A DNA stretch of 64,000 nucleotides, taken from assembly GCA_963818505.1 (NCBI GenBank), contig CAWFSJ010000001.1, positions 434,001 to 498,000 on the forward strand, read 5' to 3'. Below the pieces are notes generated by a model. The model was not told the origin of the DNA. It searched no databases and worked only from the letters and a program-made list of their open reading frames with translations. This document shows, one piece after another, positions 34,011 through 43,113 of this stretch (positions are counted from its first letter, which is position 1; each line of letters opens with the position of its first letter). Position numbers and translations under genes: made by a program. Origin of the DNA: JADKAV01 sp963818505. GTDB taxonomy: Bacteria; Actinomycetota; Actinomycetes; S36-B12; UBA10799.

Positions 34011-34553
34011 ATGGCTGTGCAATCCGGGATGGTCCCGCTCGGGACGGCGTTGCCGGACGTTGAGCTACCCGACCTGGAAGGGCACGCAGTGAGGCTGCGT
34101 TCCGTCGCGCACGGCTCGCCCTTGTTGGTCGTCTTCGCCTGCAACCACTGCCCTTACGTGCGGTGGCTCGAGGTGATGCTCGGACAACTCGCGTCACGAA
34201 CGGGGTTGGCAACAGTCGCCATCAATCCCAACGATGCCCTCACCTACCCCGAAGACGGATCGGACGGTATGCGCGAACAGGTCGCCCGGGCGGGTTGGGA
34301 CTTCCCGTATCTGGTGGACCAATCCCAGGACGTCGCGCGGGTGTTCGGGGCGGTCTGCACACCTGACTTCTTCCTGTTCGACGCACACGGCCTGTTGGCC
34401 TATCGGGGCGCGTTCGATTCCTCGACACCCAAGAACGGGCAACCGCTGACCGGCGAGTTGCTGCGTCAGGCAGTCACGGCAGTCCAGGCAGGCGAGCCGG
34501 TACCCGAACCGCAGCAACCTTCGATGGGATGTGGGATCAAGTGGACGATGTGA
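34011..34553 (+). CDS. Thioredoxin-fold redox protein (AhpC/TSA-Redoxin type)
   Basis: 180 residues. VVFACNHCPYV carries the CxxC redox pair after a beta strand. INPNDALTYPEDG and CTPDFFLFD (cis-Pro region) complete the thioredoxin fold. There is no signal peptide, so it is probably cytosolic. The ending PSMGCGIKW adds another Cys. The downstream flavoprotein reductase gene overlaps by 13 nt with the start I chose, suggesting that reductase and redox protein work together. Confidence 0.9.
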   Translation: MAVQSGMVPLGTALPDVELPDLEGHAVRLRSVAHGSPLLVVFACNHCPYVRWLEVMLGQLASRTGLATVAINPNDALTYPEDGSDGMREQVARAGWDFPYLVDQSQDVARVFGAVCTPDFFLFDAHGLLAYRGAFDSSTPKNGQPLTGELLRQAVTAVQAGEPVPEPQQPSMGCGIKWTM

Positions 34554-35530
34554 CGCACACGGCAGACATGATCATCATCGGCGCCGGGCCCGTGGGGCTG
34601 TATGCCGCCTACTACGCAGGATTCCGCGGTTTCACGACCGTGGTATGCGACACCCTCCCCGAGATCGGGGGGCAGATCTCCGCGATGTACCCGGAGAAGA
34701 TGATCTTCGATGTCGCTGGCTTCCCGGAGGTTCGCGGTCGCGACCTCGTGCACGGACTGGCCGAGCAGGCAGGTGCCTTCAACCCGAACTACGTGCTGGG
34801 CGAGCAGGTCGTCGAGTACGCCGACACCGGTGAGGGTGTGCGGGTGACCACCGCCGCGGGCACCCGGATCGATGCCAAGGTGCTCGTGATCACAGCGGGG
34901 ATCGGCGCCTTCAAGCCCCGGCCCCTGCCAGCCGCCGATGACTTCGACGGCGACGGGATCGTCTTCTTCGTCCCCCAACTAGACGTTCATGCCGGCCAGG
35001 ACGTGGTCATCGTGGGCGGTGGCGATTCAGCGTTCGACTGGGCGCTGTCGCTGCACCCCATCGCCGGCAGCATCACTCTGGTCCACCGCCGGGAGGCTTT
35101 CCGCGCCCACGCTGCGACCGTGGACCGGGTGCGCGAGCTGGGGGTACGGCTTGTGACCTCCAGCGAGGTGACGGCCATCGAGGGCGACGGACATGTGACC
35201 GGCGTGCGGGTTGCGCACAAACAGACTGGCGCCGAACAACACCTGGACGCAGATGCCGTCGTGGCCGCACTCGGCTTCATCGCCTCGATCGGCCCGATGG
35301 CCGACTGGGGTCTTGACCTCGAGAAGCGACACATCCGGGTGGACACCACCATGGCGACAAATCTTGGGCGGGTGTACGCCGCCGGTGACATCGCGACGTA
35401 CCCGGGGAAGGTGCCGCTGATCAGCGTCGGTTTCGGCGAGGCCGCTTTGGCGGTCAACAATGCCGCCCCGCTGATCGACCCCACGCACGGCGTTTTCCCA
35501 GGTCACTCTTCGGGCGAATCGTCCGGCTAG
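34541..35530 (+). CDS. Ferredoxin/flavodoxin-NADP reductase, thioredoxin-reductase type
   Basis: About 329 residues. The FAD-binding IIIGAGPVGLYAAYYAGFRG, then EIGGQISAMYPEK, the NADPH-binding VVIVGGGDSAFDWAL and a C-terminal YAAGDIATYPGK define the TrxR-like FNR family, which lacks the CxxC of true thioredoxin reductase. It transfers electrons between NADPH and ferredoxin or flavodoxin. The start is uncertain (ATG 34529, GTG 34541 or GTG 34550); all give complete domains. It sits in a likely operon with the thioredoxin-like gene and beta-carbonic anhydrase. Confidence 0.92.
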   Translation: MDDVTHTADMIIIGAGPVGLYAAYYAGFRGFTTVVCDTLPEIGGQISAMYPEKMIFDVAGFPEVRGRDLVHGLAEQAGAFNPNYVLGEQVVEYADTGEGVRVTTAAGTRIDAKVLVITAGIGAFKPRPLPAADDFDGDGIVFFVPQLDVHAGQDVVIVGGGDSAFDWALSLHPIAGSITLVHRREAFRAHAATVDRVRELGVRLVTSSEVTAIEGDGHVTGVRVAHKQTGAEQHLDADAVVAALGFIASIGPMADWGLDLEKRHIRVDTTMATNLGRVYAAGDIATYPGKVPLISVGFGEAALAVNNAAPLIDPTHGVFPGHSSGESSG

Positions 35531-35546
35531 ATACCCTCGAAGTGCC

Positions 35547-36050
35547 ATGGACAACACGACTTTCGACGATGTGATCTCGGGGAACCACCGGTTCGTCGAG
35601 GAGTACGACGGCCCTGGCCTCTCAGGTCGTGCCGCCAAGGGTCTGGCGCTGATCACATGCATGGACTCGCGCATCGATCCTCTCGCCGTTCTGGGCATGC
35701 GGGCTGGCGATATGAAGATCCTGCGCAACGCCGGAGCCCGGGTGACAGACGACGTCTTGCGGACGCTGGTGCTGGCGACCTACCTGCTGGACGTGAAGCG
35801 TGTGATCGTGATGCCTCACACCGACTGCCGGATGGCCAAGAGCACCGAATCCCAGGTGCACGAGACCATCCTGGAACAGTCCGGCGTCGACACCCGTTCG
35901 CTGGAGTTCCGCACGATCGACGATCCGTTGAACACCCTGGAGGCCGACGTGCAGCGGATCCGCTCGTTCCCCTTCATCCCGGAGGGCATCGTGGTCGCCG
36001 GCGGGATGTACGACGTGGATACCGGCAAACTCACGATGTACGACTTCTGA
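35547..36050 (+). CDS. Beta-class carbonic anhydrase
   Basis: 167 residues. It interconverts CO2 and bicarbonate. Zinc ligands are C38 (in CMDSR, with the Asp40-Arg42 dyad), H91 and C94 (in HTDC). The short length and early MDNTTFDDVISGNHRFVEEY fit the small actinobacterial beta class. It starts 16 nt after the reductase stop, so it is probably cotranscribed. This window therefore encodes both a beta-class and a gamma-like protein. Confidence 0.94.
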   Translation: MDNTTFDDVISGNHRFVEEYDGPGLSGRAAKGLALITCMDSRIDPLAVLGMRAGDMKILRNAGARVTDDVLRTLVLATYLLDVKRVIVMPHTDCRMAKSTESQVHETILEQSGVDTRSLEFRTIDDPLNTLEADVQRIRSFPFIPEGIVVAGGMYDVDTGKLTMYDF

Positions 36051-36068
36051 GACCAGCCGAGTTCCCGA

Positions 36069-36142
36069 TTGGTTAGAGGTTGTGGTCCTGGTTAGCGAAT
36101 CCACGCGTGGAAACGCTAACCAACAGCACAACCTCTAACCAA
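36069..36142. repeat. Dispersed long palindrome, copy A
   Basis: Arms of 29 bases (36069-36097 and 36114-36142) match at 26 positions, and the 16-base centre contains the perfect palindrome CCACGCGTGG. The same element occurs at 51259-51326. Here it fills the gap between the stops of the convergent beta-carbonic anhydrase and parE genes and may also end transcription. The arms read GGTTAGAGGTTGTG outward. Confidence 0.9.
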
Positions 36143-36157
36143 CGCCTCGTGGCTGGC

Positions 36158-38224
36158 CTAGACGTCCAGCATCTGGCGGTCCAGGCCGTCGGATTCGGCG
36201 ACAATGAAGCCCCGCCTGGGTCCTACGTCGTTGCCCATCAGTAGGCCGAAGACGTCATTGGCCGCAGACGCGTCGGAGACCGTCACCCGTCGCAGTTGTC
36301 GCTTGGTGGGATCCATCGTGGTCTCGCGCAGTTGTGAGGCGTCCATCTCGCCGAGGCCCTTGTACCGCTGGATCGGGTCCTTGACCCTCAGGCCCTTCTT
36401 CTGCAGTTCGGCGACCAATCGGTTCATCTCCGCATCGGAGTAGGTGTAACGCAGTTCGTTCTTGGCCCCGGGCTTGACGATCTCCAAGCGGTGCAGCGGC
36501 GGAACAGCGGCGTAAACACGTCCGGCGTCCAGCAGTGGAGACATGTAACGGTGGATCAAGGTCAGCAACAGACATCGGATGTGCGCACCGTCCACATCGG
36601 CGTCCGTCATCAGAATGATCTTGCCGTAGCGGACCTGGGCGAGCTCGAAACTGCGTCCGGTCCCGCCACCGATGACCTGCAAGATCGAGGCGCATTCAGC
36701 GTTCTTGAGCATGTCGGCCATGGATGCCTTCTGGACGTTCAGAATCTTGCCCCGGATCGGCAGCAAGGCCTGGAACTCCGAGTTCCGCGCCGACTTGGCG
36801 GTACCCAGTGCGCTGTCGCCCTCCACGATGAACAACTCGGTCGCTTCGGTGACATTGCTACGGCAGTCGGCCAGTTTCGCCGGCAGGGCAGAAGACTCCA
36901 GAGCGTTCTTGCGCCGCTGGACATCACGGGTCTGGCGTGCGGCCAGCCGGGCACGCGCGGCGTTGGCGACCTTCTCCAAGGCGGCTTTTGTGCTCGCCTT
37001 CTCACCGCGCGGCGGCTTCGTGAACCACTCCGTGAGCCGCTTGGCGACAACGCGGGACACGATCGCCGACACCTGCGGGGTGCCCAGCACTTCCTTGGTC
37101 TGCCCTTCGAACTGCGGCTCGGACAAGCGCACGGTCACGACGGCTGTCAGCCCCTCGGTGATGTCGTCCTTGTTGACCGAGTCCTCACTTGCCCGCAGTA
37201 CCCTCGCGGTTCGCAACTGCTCGTTGACGGTCTTGGTGAGCGCGCGCTCGAAGCCCGCGACGTGTGTTCCACCCTTCGGTGTGGCGATGACGTTCACGAA
37301 CGATCTGGTCACCGTGTCGTAGCCCGTGCCCCAGCGCATGGCCACGGAAACCACGCAGGTCCGCTCAACGTCCTGGGTGCTCAAATGGCCCCGACCGTCC
37401 AGTACTGGCACGTGCTCGGTGAAGTGCCCCTCCCCCTCGAGCCGGATGACACCGGTGACGGGCTCGTCGTCGGCAAGGAACTCCACGTACTCCCCGATTC
37501 CTCCCTTGAACCGGAAGGTCTCGGACAGGTGGTCCTGGGGCTCACGAACGTCTTCGACGTGCAATGACAGGTCCGGCACCAGGAATGCGGTCTGCCGTGC
37601 CCGCTCCCACAGGACGTTTCGGTCGAAGGACGTGTCCTTGGTGAAGATCTGGGGGTCGGGCCAGAACCGGATGCGCGTGCCGGTGCGGTTCTTCGGCACC
37701 GAACCCCGCGGATGCAGCCCCGCCTTCTTGACGAACGCCGCGTCAGGGCCGTCCCCGTCGAAGATGCCGGGGACCCCACGACGGAACGACATGCCATAGG
37801 TCTTTCCTGCCCGATCGACTTCGACATCCAAGCGAGCCGACAGCGCGTTGACCACCGAGGCACCCACTCCGTGCAGACCCCCCGTGGCGCCGTAGGAGCC
37901 GCCGCCGAACTTCCCTCCGGCATGCAGTTTGGTCATGACCAGTTCGACACCGGTCAACCGCGACTTCTTCTGCACATCGACAGGGATGCCCCGGCCGTTG
38001 TCGCTGACCAGGGCACTGCCGTCGGGCAGCAACGTCACAGTCACGGTGTTGCAGAAGCCGCCCAGGGCCTCGTCGACTGAGTTGTCGATGATCTCCCAGA
38101 CGCAGTGCATGAGTCCGCGCGAATCCGTGGAACCGATGTACATGCCCGGCCGTTTGCGCACCGCGTCCAGACCCTCGAGGACTGTGAGGGCATCAGCTGA
38201 GTAGGCGGCAGCTTTGGTGGGCAC
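36158..38224 (-). CDS. parE: DNA topoisomerase IV subunit B
   Basis: 688 residues, the ATPase subunit of a type IIA topoisomerase, partner of ParC at 24563-26980. The GHKL ATPase shows IDNSVDEALGG and DNGRGIPVD, the transducer region follows, and TOPRIM metal sites are EGDSALG and DADVDGAHI. The C-terminal PIQRYKGLGEMDASQLRETT is characteristic. The TOPRIM entry has EGDSALG where EGDSAGG is usual. The GTG start has no strong ribosome site, but TAATGT lies 6 bases upstream. Confidence 0.95.
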   Translation of the reverse strand: MPTKAAAYSADALTVLEGLDAVRKRPGMYIGSTDSRGLMHCVWEIIDNSVDEALGGFCNTVTVTLLPDGSALVSDNGRGIPVDVQKKSRLTGVELVMTKLHAGGKFGGGSYGATGGLHGVGASVVNALSARLDVEVDRAGKTYGMSFRRGVPGIFDGDGPDAAFVKKAGLHPRGSVPKNRTGTRIRFWPDPQIFTKDTSFDRNVLWERARQTAFLVPDLSLHVEDVREPQDHLSETFRFKGGIGEYVEFLADDEPVTGVIRLEGEGHFTEHVPVLDGRGHLSTQDVERTCVVSVAMRWGTGYDTVTRSFVNVIATPKGGTHVAGFERALTKTVNEQLRTARVLRASEDSVNKDDITEGLTAVVTVRLSEPQFEGQTKEVLGTPQVSAIVSRVVAKRLTEWFTKPPRGEKASTKAALEKVANAARARLAARQTRDVQRRKNALESSALPAKLADCRSNVTEATELFIVEGDSALGTAKSARNSEFQALLPIRGKILNVQKASMADMLKNAECASILQVIGGGTGRSFELAQVRYGKIILMTDADVDGAHIRCLLLTLIHRYMSPLLDAGRVYAAVPPLHRLEIVKPGAKNELRYTYSDAEMNRLVAELQKKGLRVKDPIQRYKGLGEMDASQLRETTMDPTKRQLRRVTVSDASAANDVFGLLMGNDVGPRRGFIVAESDGLDRQMLDV

Positions 38225-38230
38225 TCGTCC

Positions 38231-38236
38231 ACATTA
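38231..38236 (-). promoter_or_regulatory. Candidate -10 element, leaderless parE
   Basis: TAATGT is followed by 6 bases and GTG 38224. Confidence 0.5.
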
Positions 38237-38386
38237 GGGCCCACCACCGACAAGACCGCCGAACCTCCCCGGCGGGTGTGGACATTCGCTGGCGGCGAAA
38301 CACGACTTATCTCCGATGCGGGAATCACCGATGCCTGTAACAGTGTTGAGTACGGTAGACGTCAATCCGCGAAGGAGGTGGTCCCA

Positions 38387-38590
38387 GTGGTAACCACACT
38401 GTCCCCCAGCCCCTTGACGGCCAGCGACCGGTGTGACCGGTGCGGCGCGCAAGCGTATGTGCGAGTGACTCTCACCTCAGGTGGGGAGTTGCTCTTCTGC
38501 GGTCACCACGCGCGCAAGCACCTTCCGGCGCTCGAGCCGCTCACGGCGCACATTCAGGACGAAACAGAAGTGCTGGAGAACCTGAACTGA
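38387..38590 (+). CDS. DUF7455-type small zinc-binding protein
   Basis: 67 residues. CDRCGAQAYV and FCGHHARKH provide a Cys2-CysHis-type zinc site in a short actinobacterial protein commonly found near sigA and parE. The function is unknown. The GTG start is supported by AAGGAGGTGG, a near-perfect ribosome site, 5-6 bases upstream. It is divergent from parE and converges on the enoyl-CoA hydratase gene. Confidence 0.88.
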   Translation: MVTTLSPSPLTASDRCDRCGAQAYVRVTLTSGGELLFCGHHARKHLPALEPLTAHIQDETEVLENLN

Positions 38591-38602
38591 CCTGTTACCG
38601 GG

Positions 38603-39379
38603 TCAATTCCCCCGGAAATCGGGTGATCTGCGTTCTCCAAAGGCCTTGATTCCCTCCGCGAGATCCTTACTGGTCCATGCCCGGGCAACAGTCTCGTCGA
38701 CCCGGTGTGCGACTTCCGGAGGCAGGTGAGCATCGGAGAGTTCCGCCAAAGCCGCCTTGGTCGCGGCGATCGTCAACGGGGCGTTGCGCACGATCTTCTC
38801 CGCCAACAGCCTCGTGGCCGGTTCCAGATCCTCCTCGCGGCCCACTATCTGGGTGACCGCGCCGAGTTCGTAGGCAGTCTGCATGGTCACCGGCTCGGCC
38901 GTCAGGAACATGCGCGCCACCACCTGGGCCGGCAGACACGCCAGGAAGCGTGCGACACCTGAGGGCGGATAGCCCACCCCCAACCGCGCTGGTGTGATGG
39001 CCATGCGCGTGTCCGCTGTGGCGACGACCAAGTCACAACTGAGAACCAACTCGCAGGCTCCGCCCCACACATCCCCGCCGACCTCGGCGATACTGGCGAT
39101 CGGCAGTCGACGGAAGTACTCCAAGAACCCCTCCAGCGGATTGGCCCACACGTGCTCACGGGCCTCGACAGGGATCTCACTGATGTCGTGACCGCTGGAC
39201 CAGGTTCCCTTGATCGGCTCGGCTCGCAGGATCACCACCCGCACACCGTCCAAGACCGCCTTGGTCAGGATGGCGCGGGCCTCTTCGAGCATCGGAGTTG
39301 TCAGGCGGTTACGGCTTGCCGGGTCGCAGAAGGTCATTCGTAGGACAGTGCCGTCGCTGTCAGTCGTCCATTCGCTCAC
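38603..39379 (-). CDS. Enoyl-CoA hydratase/isomerase family protein
   Basis: 258 residues of the crotonase fold. An early SSGHDISEI loop forms the CoA oxyanion hole, VGGDVWGGACELVLSCDLVVA is the core helix, and ITPARLGVGYPPSG follows. The glutamate in GACELVL is the usual catalytic position; the second Glu is less clear, so hydratase versus isomerase activity is open. GTG 39379 was chosen because AGGAGG directly precedes it. Confidence 0.9.
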   Translation of the reverse strand: MSEWTTDSDGTVLRMTFCDPASRNRLTTPMLEEARAILTKAVLDGVRVVILRAEPIKGTWSSGHDISEIPVEAREHVWANPLEGFLEYFRRLPIASIAEVGGDVWGGACELVLSCDLVVATADTRMAITPARLGVGYPPSGVARFLACLPAQVVARMFLTAEPVTMQTAYELGAVTQIVGREEDLEPATRLLAEKIVRNAPLTIAATKAALAELSDAHLPPEVAHRVDETVARAWTSKDLAEGIKAFGERRSPDFRGN

Positions 39380-39465
39380 GCCTCCTGAGTCTAGGGGGCA
39401 CCCACCCGGCCGATGGGCACGGCGCATGTCGTCAAGGCGGATGCTCATCGTGCCGAAGTAGCGTC

Positions 39466-41148
39466 GTGGAGTCCCTGGCAGCTCGGGTGATTGGACGAGT
39501 CGCCGCGCTGGTCGTGGCGGCCTCCTTTGCGTGGGGCACGCCCTGCGCATCATGGGCCACACCGGCACCTGCACCGGAGCTCCTGCGCCCAGCGGCCGGC
39601 GCTGTGGTGGACGTTCCCCGCCTGGCCTGGCATTCAGTGAAGGGCGCCAGTCTCTACCGGGTCGAGGTCGCGACCGATCCGTCCTTCGCCAACGTCGTGC
39701 ACACCGCTGTGACCCCTGCCAACCGGTACGAGGACACGATGACCTGGCAGCAGGGGGACTACTGGTGGCGCGTAAAGGCCGTGGCCCCCTTCACCAGCCA
39801 TTACTCATCGCCGCGATCGGTCAAGCGCCAGTGGCTCACCTCCAACGGTGGTCGCGTCGCCCGACCTGAGAATGTGACGGTGGCCGACTTCTCCTCCGAG
39901 GCCGGACTTCAGGCGCCGGCTAATGCACTGGAGGTCTCGTGGAGTCCCGTGCCGAATGCCGCCTACTACGAAGTCCAGTTCGACGGTCGCCCGCAGACCA
40001 CCTGCCTGACCTGGCACACGACTTTCACTCCGTATCTGAGTGGGTTCTCTTCGGGAGGTACGCAGCCGTGCGATCCACGTCTGGCGCTGGGCAGTCACAC
40101 GGTGCAGGTGCGAGCGGTCGATCAGATTCCCGAACGTGAATCCGTCTTCAGCCTGTGGTCCGGTCAAGCACGCGGGCCGTCGGAGTTGGCATCGGGACCG
40201 CTGGTGTTCACCGTCGGACCGCCGCGTTCCGGGACGGTCGAGTCCGGGCCGGCAACCCTGACCAGTCCGGCAAACGCAACCGTGTTCGAGGACGCCCCGG
40301 TTTTGAAGTGGGATCCGGTGGCCAGCGCGACCGATTACCGGGTGCTGATTGCGCGCGACCGCGCCCTTGCCAAGGTGGTTACGGATCTGCGAACGCCCAA
40401 CACGCGGGTCATCGCGTCGCTGAAGCCCTCCAAGAAGCCGCTGCGGACCTACTACTGGGCCGTGCTGCCCTGCTCGGCCAGTGGCGGCGGGGCTGTGCAG
40501 TGCCTTGAGCCTGGCGTAGTCCCCTCCAGCTCGGTTCGTTGGTTCCGCAAGCAGACAGTCGAGGTGGATACCGAATCCGCCCGTCGCACAGCAGGCCCCT
40601 GGAGTCGGTTCGGGTGGCAGTCCACAACCACGACGGCCAGCCGCTTTGCGCATCGCACGGGTGTACCGCACGCTTCGACCGCTGGTGTCCTCTGGTACGA
40701 GATCGGCCTGCGCGCACAGGGTCAACCGTGGAAGCAGGGCCGGCTGGTCGTGGTCGATCGCACCCAGTACCTGCCGTCCAACCTGGCCTTCGGAACCCGC
40801 TTCGAATGGAGGGTTCGCCAGGTCGCTGCCACAGGCGCAGGGGTGTGGAGTGCGGCCCGGCGCATACGCACCCCCAGCGCGGTCGCGTCCCGTCCCTTCG
40901 ATCTGCGCGCCAACCGCATCGGCGCGCGTGTGGTCATCAACTGGGGGCGGCCCCCGAGCGCCTTCTTCCCGGTGGTCGACTACACCGTCTACATGTCGCG
41001 AGCCGGCGTCCGGTGGCGGCCCCTGCTGCGGGTGGCCGAGACGCGCGCGGTGATGCGTCTGCGCAAGAACCAGCGGTACTGGTTCATGATCACCGCCAAC
41101 AATACTGCCGGTGAGAGCCGTCCGACCAAGATCTTCGTCCCGGGATGA
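39466..41148 (+). CDS. Secreted fibronectin-III-like repeat protein 1
   Basis: 560 residues. A signal peptide (AARVIGRVAALVVAASFAWG) is followed by several Fn3-like modules recognised by recurrent phrases such as PRLAWHSVKGASLYRVEV, NALEVSWSPVPNAAYYEV and APVLKWDPVASATDYRVLI. It ends with RYWFMITANNTAGESRPT, a typical Fn3 terminal strand. No enzyme motif is visible; surface binding or scaffold roles are likely. The start is uncertain: GTG 39466 has neither a good ribosome site nor a -10 at the usual spacing. Its paralogue follows at once. Confidence 0.83.
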   Translation: MESLAARVIGRVAALVVAASFAWGTPCASWATPAPAPELLRPAAGAVVDVPRLAWHSVKGASLYRVEVATDPSFANVVHTAVTPANRYEDTMTWQQGDYWWRVKAVAPFTSHYSSPRSVKRQWLTSNGGRVARPENVTVADFSSEAGLQAPANALEVSWSPVPNAAYYEVQFDGRPQTTCLTWHTTFTPYLSGFSSGGTQPCDPRLALGSHTVQVRAVDQIPERESVFSLWSGQARGPSELASGPLVFTVGPPRSGTVESGPATLTSPANATVFEDAPVLKWDPVASATDYRVLIARDRALAKVVTDLRTPNTRVIASLKPSKKPLRTYYWAVLPCSASGGGAVQCLEPGVVPSSSVRWFRKQTVEVDTESARRTAGPWSRFGWQSTTTTASRFAHRTGVPHASTAGVLWYEIGLRAQGQPWKQGRLVVVDRTQYLPSNLAFGTRFEWRVRQVAATGAGVWSAARRIRTPSAVASRPFDLRANRIGARVVINWGRPPSAFFPVVDYTVYMSRAGVRWRPLLRVAETRAVMRLRKNQRYWFMITANNTAGESRPTKIFVPG

Positions 41149-41159
41149 GGGGAATGACC

Positions 41160-43073
41160 ATGACAACTCAGGTGCGACACCAAGTGGCTGCAAGCATCGG
41201 CGTCGTCGTGCTGGCATTCGTTGTGTCGCTGCTGCCACGCACCGCGTGGGGTGTCACACCGCCAGCCCCGACACCTCTGTCACCGGCAGCTGCATCGGTG
41301 GTCGACCAACCGTTGTTCTCCTGGTCGGCGGTGGCCGGTGCCGACTCCTACCAGGTCCAGGTGGCCCTCGACGAGGACTTCCTCACCATGACCGACCCCC
41401 TCGACGGAACCGAGTTCCAGAGCGTGGCCGTGCACGGCACCGTGTACATCCCGACTTTCAGCTACACGGCCAAGACCCACTACTGGCGGGTGCGGGCGGT
41501 CGACAACAACATCGTCGGGGACTGGAGCACCGCGACGGCGTTCACGCGTCGTTGGACCAACAACGACGAGGCGCCTGGAGTCGCAACAGCCCAGCCCGCA
41601 TCCAGGGTCGAGAACGTGCGCCTTGTGGATGGCACAGCAGCCAACCGGATCGCGATCACCTGGGATCCGGTCCCTGGCGCCTCGGGATACGAGGTGCAGA
41701 TCAGCGAGGACGACGCGTTCCAGAACACAGCCCTCGCCCCGCGCTGCATCACACCACACACCACGCTGACACCAGTGTTGAGCGGCAAGTACGTGCGCAG
41801 GGAGGAACCCGAGTCCCGCTGCTTGACGCCAGTCGCCGGAAGTACCTACTACGCCCGTGTTCGGGCCGTCGATGTCATCGCCGAGTCCGACTATCCGGCG
41901 CCCGAAGAGCAGAAACCTCCGATCAACGGCCTGTGGTCCGATCAGCGCCGTGAGCCCTCGGAGTCTGATCCCACTCCCCTGACCTTCACGGCGACAAATC
42001 CGGAAGGTACTGGTTCCGTGGGAACCGCCGCGACGCCGCTGGCCGGGTCAGGTATCCATCCCGACATCCCTCTGCTGAGTTGGGAACCGGTTCCAGCCGC
42101 GAGCAGTTATCTGGTCGTCATCGCCCTTGACCGGGACTTCACCGACAGGGTGGCCACGTTCGCAACCACCGCAGCGCACCTGATGCCCGAGGTGACCTTC
42201 GACGACGTGAACTCCGGGCAGTCCTACCACTGGTTCGCACTCCCGTGCACCCAGCCGGATCCGACGGTTGACTGCGACACCGCCGAACGCACCGCGATCA
42301 ACCACGCGAACAAGGTGGGGACGTTCGGCAAGCGAAGTGTGGCGACGACGGGGCTTGCGGCCAACCTCGGCGACGCCGGTACCAACGTGACCCTGTCCTG
42401 GCGCGACGCCCTGTCCGTGGCCCACACCGCCGACGCTGGCTACACCCCGGGCGGGGTCACAACCTACGACGTCGAGGTCACCAGTGGCGAGTGGAAGGCC
42501 GCCGGCCAGTACATCACAGACAACCTCGCACTGAGCACATCCCGGCAGCCACTGAGCCCAGGCACCTACCGCTGGCGGGTACGAGCACGCGATGGTGCCG
42601 ACCAGCCGTTGAAGTGGGCGTACGGTCCCGACTTCACGATCGCAGGGGCAGCGACAACACCTGGTCCTGGTCCTGGCCCGGTAGACCCCTCGCCACCCGC
42701 GGATCCGGGCCAGACGCCGGGCCCGCCTGCGCAATCCACTCCGCCGACGGTGTACGACTCGCCCCCAGCCGATGAGCCATCCGCGGCCAAGGTCCCGCCG
42801 ACCAAACCAGGCAAACCGCGTATTCAGGCAACCGCGGCACGCAGGTTGAGCGTCAAGTGGGCTGCGGCCCAAGCCCTCGGGGTGCCGGTCGGGCACTATG
42901 TCGTCTACCGATCAAAGGATGGGAAGCGCTACTCCAAGGTCCGGACCACGAAGACCACTACATCCAGTCTCAAAGCCCTACCGGGCAAGGTGTACTGGTT
43001 CGTCGTTGTGGCTGATTCCTCCGCGGGAGAGAGCAAGCCGAGTCGCACAACCCGTTTCCGCATGCCTTCGTGA
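41160..43073 (+). CDS. Secreted fibronectin-III-like repeat protein 2
   Basis: 637 residues, paralogous to the preceding protein. A signal peptide (SIGVVVLAFVVSLLPRTAWG) precedes Fn3-like modules (PLFSWSAVAGADSYQVQV, RIAITWDPVPGASGYEVQI, PLLSWEPVPAASSYLVVI). A Pro/Gly linker and a final Fn3 with GHYVVYRSKDGKRYSKV and DSSAGESKPSRT follow. ATG 41160 was chosen because GAGGGGA lies 6 bases upstream; the first gene's stop is 12 bases before, so the two are coupled. No catalytic residues were recognised. Confidence 0.85.
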   Translation: MTTQVRHQVAASIGVVVLAFVVSLLPRTAWGVTPPAPTPLSPAAASVVDQPLFSWSAVAGADSYQVQVALDEDFLTMTDPLDGTEFQSVAVHGTVYIPTFSYTAKTHYWRVRAVDNNIVGDWSTATAFTRRWTNNDEAPGVATAQPASRVENVRLVDGTAANRIAITWDPVPGASGYEVQISEDDAFQNTALAPRCITPHTTLTPVLSGKYVRREEPESRCLTPVAGSTYYARVRAVDVIAESDYPAPEEQKPPINGLWSDQRREPSESDPTPLTFTATNPEGTGSVGTAATPLAGSGIHPDIPLLSWEPVPAASSYLVVIALDRDFTDRVATFATTAAHLMPEVTFDDVNSGQSYHWFALPCTQPDPTVDCDTAERTAINHANKVGTFGKRSVATTGLAANLGDAGTNVTLSWRDALSVAHTADAGYTPGGVTTYDVEVTSGEWKAAGQYITDNLALSTSRQPLSPGTYRWRVRARDGADQPLKWAYGPDFTIAGAATTPGPGPGPVDPSPPADPGQTPGPPAQSTPPTVYDSPPADEPSAAKVPPTKPGKPRIQATAARRLSVKWAAAQALGVPVGHYVVYRSKDGKRYSKVRTTKTTTSSLKALPGKVYWFVVVADSSAGESKPSRTTRFRMPS

Positions 43074-43113
43074 GCGTCATAGGATTCCAGGGACTGTCGA
43101 TGAAGGATGCCAC

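Noticed and set aside
36069..36142. Integron attC site
   Set aside because: The palindrome ends are GTTAGAG/CTCTAAC, the wrong orientation for the RYYYAAC...GTRRRRY-type attC core, and no integrase or cassette array is present.
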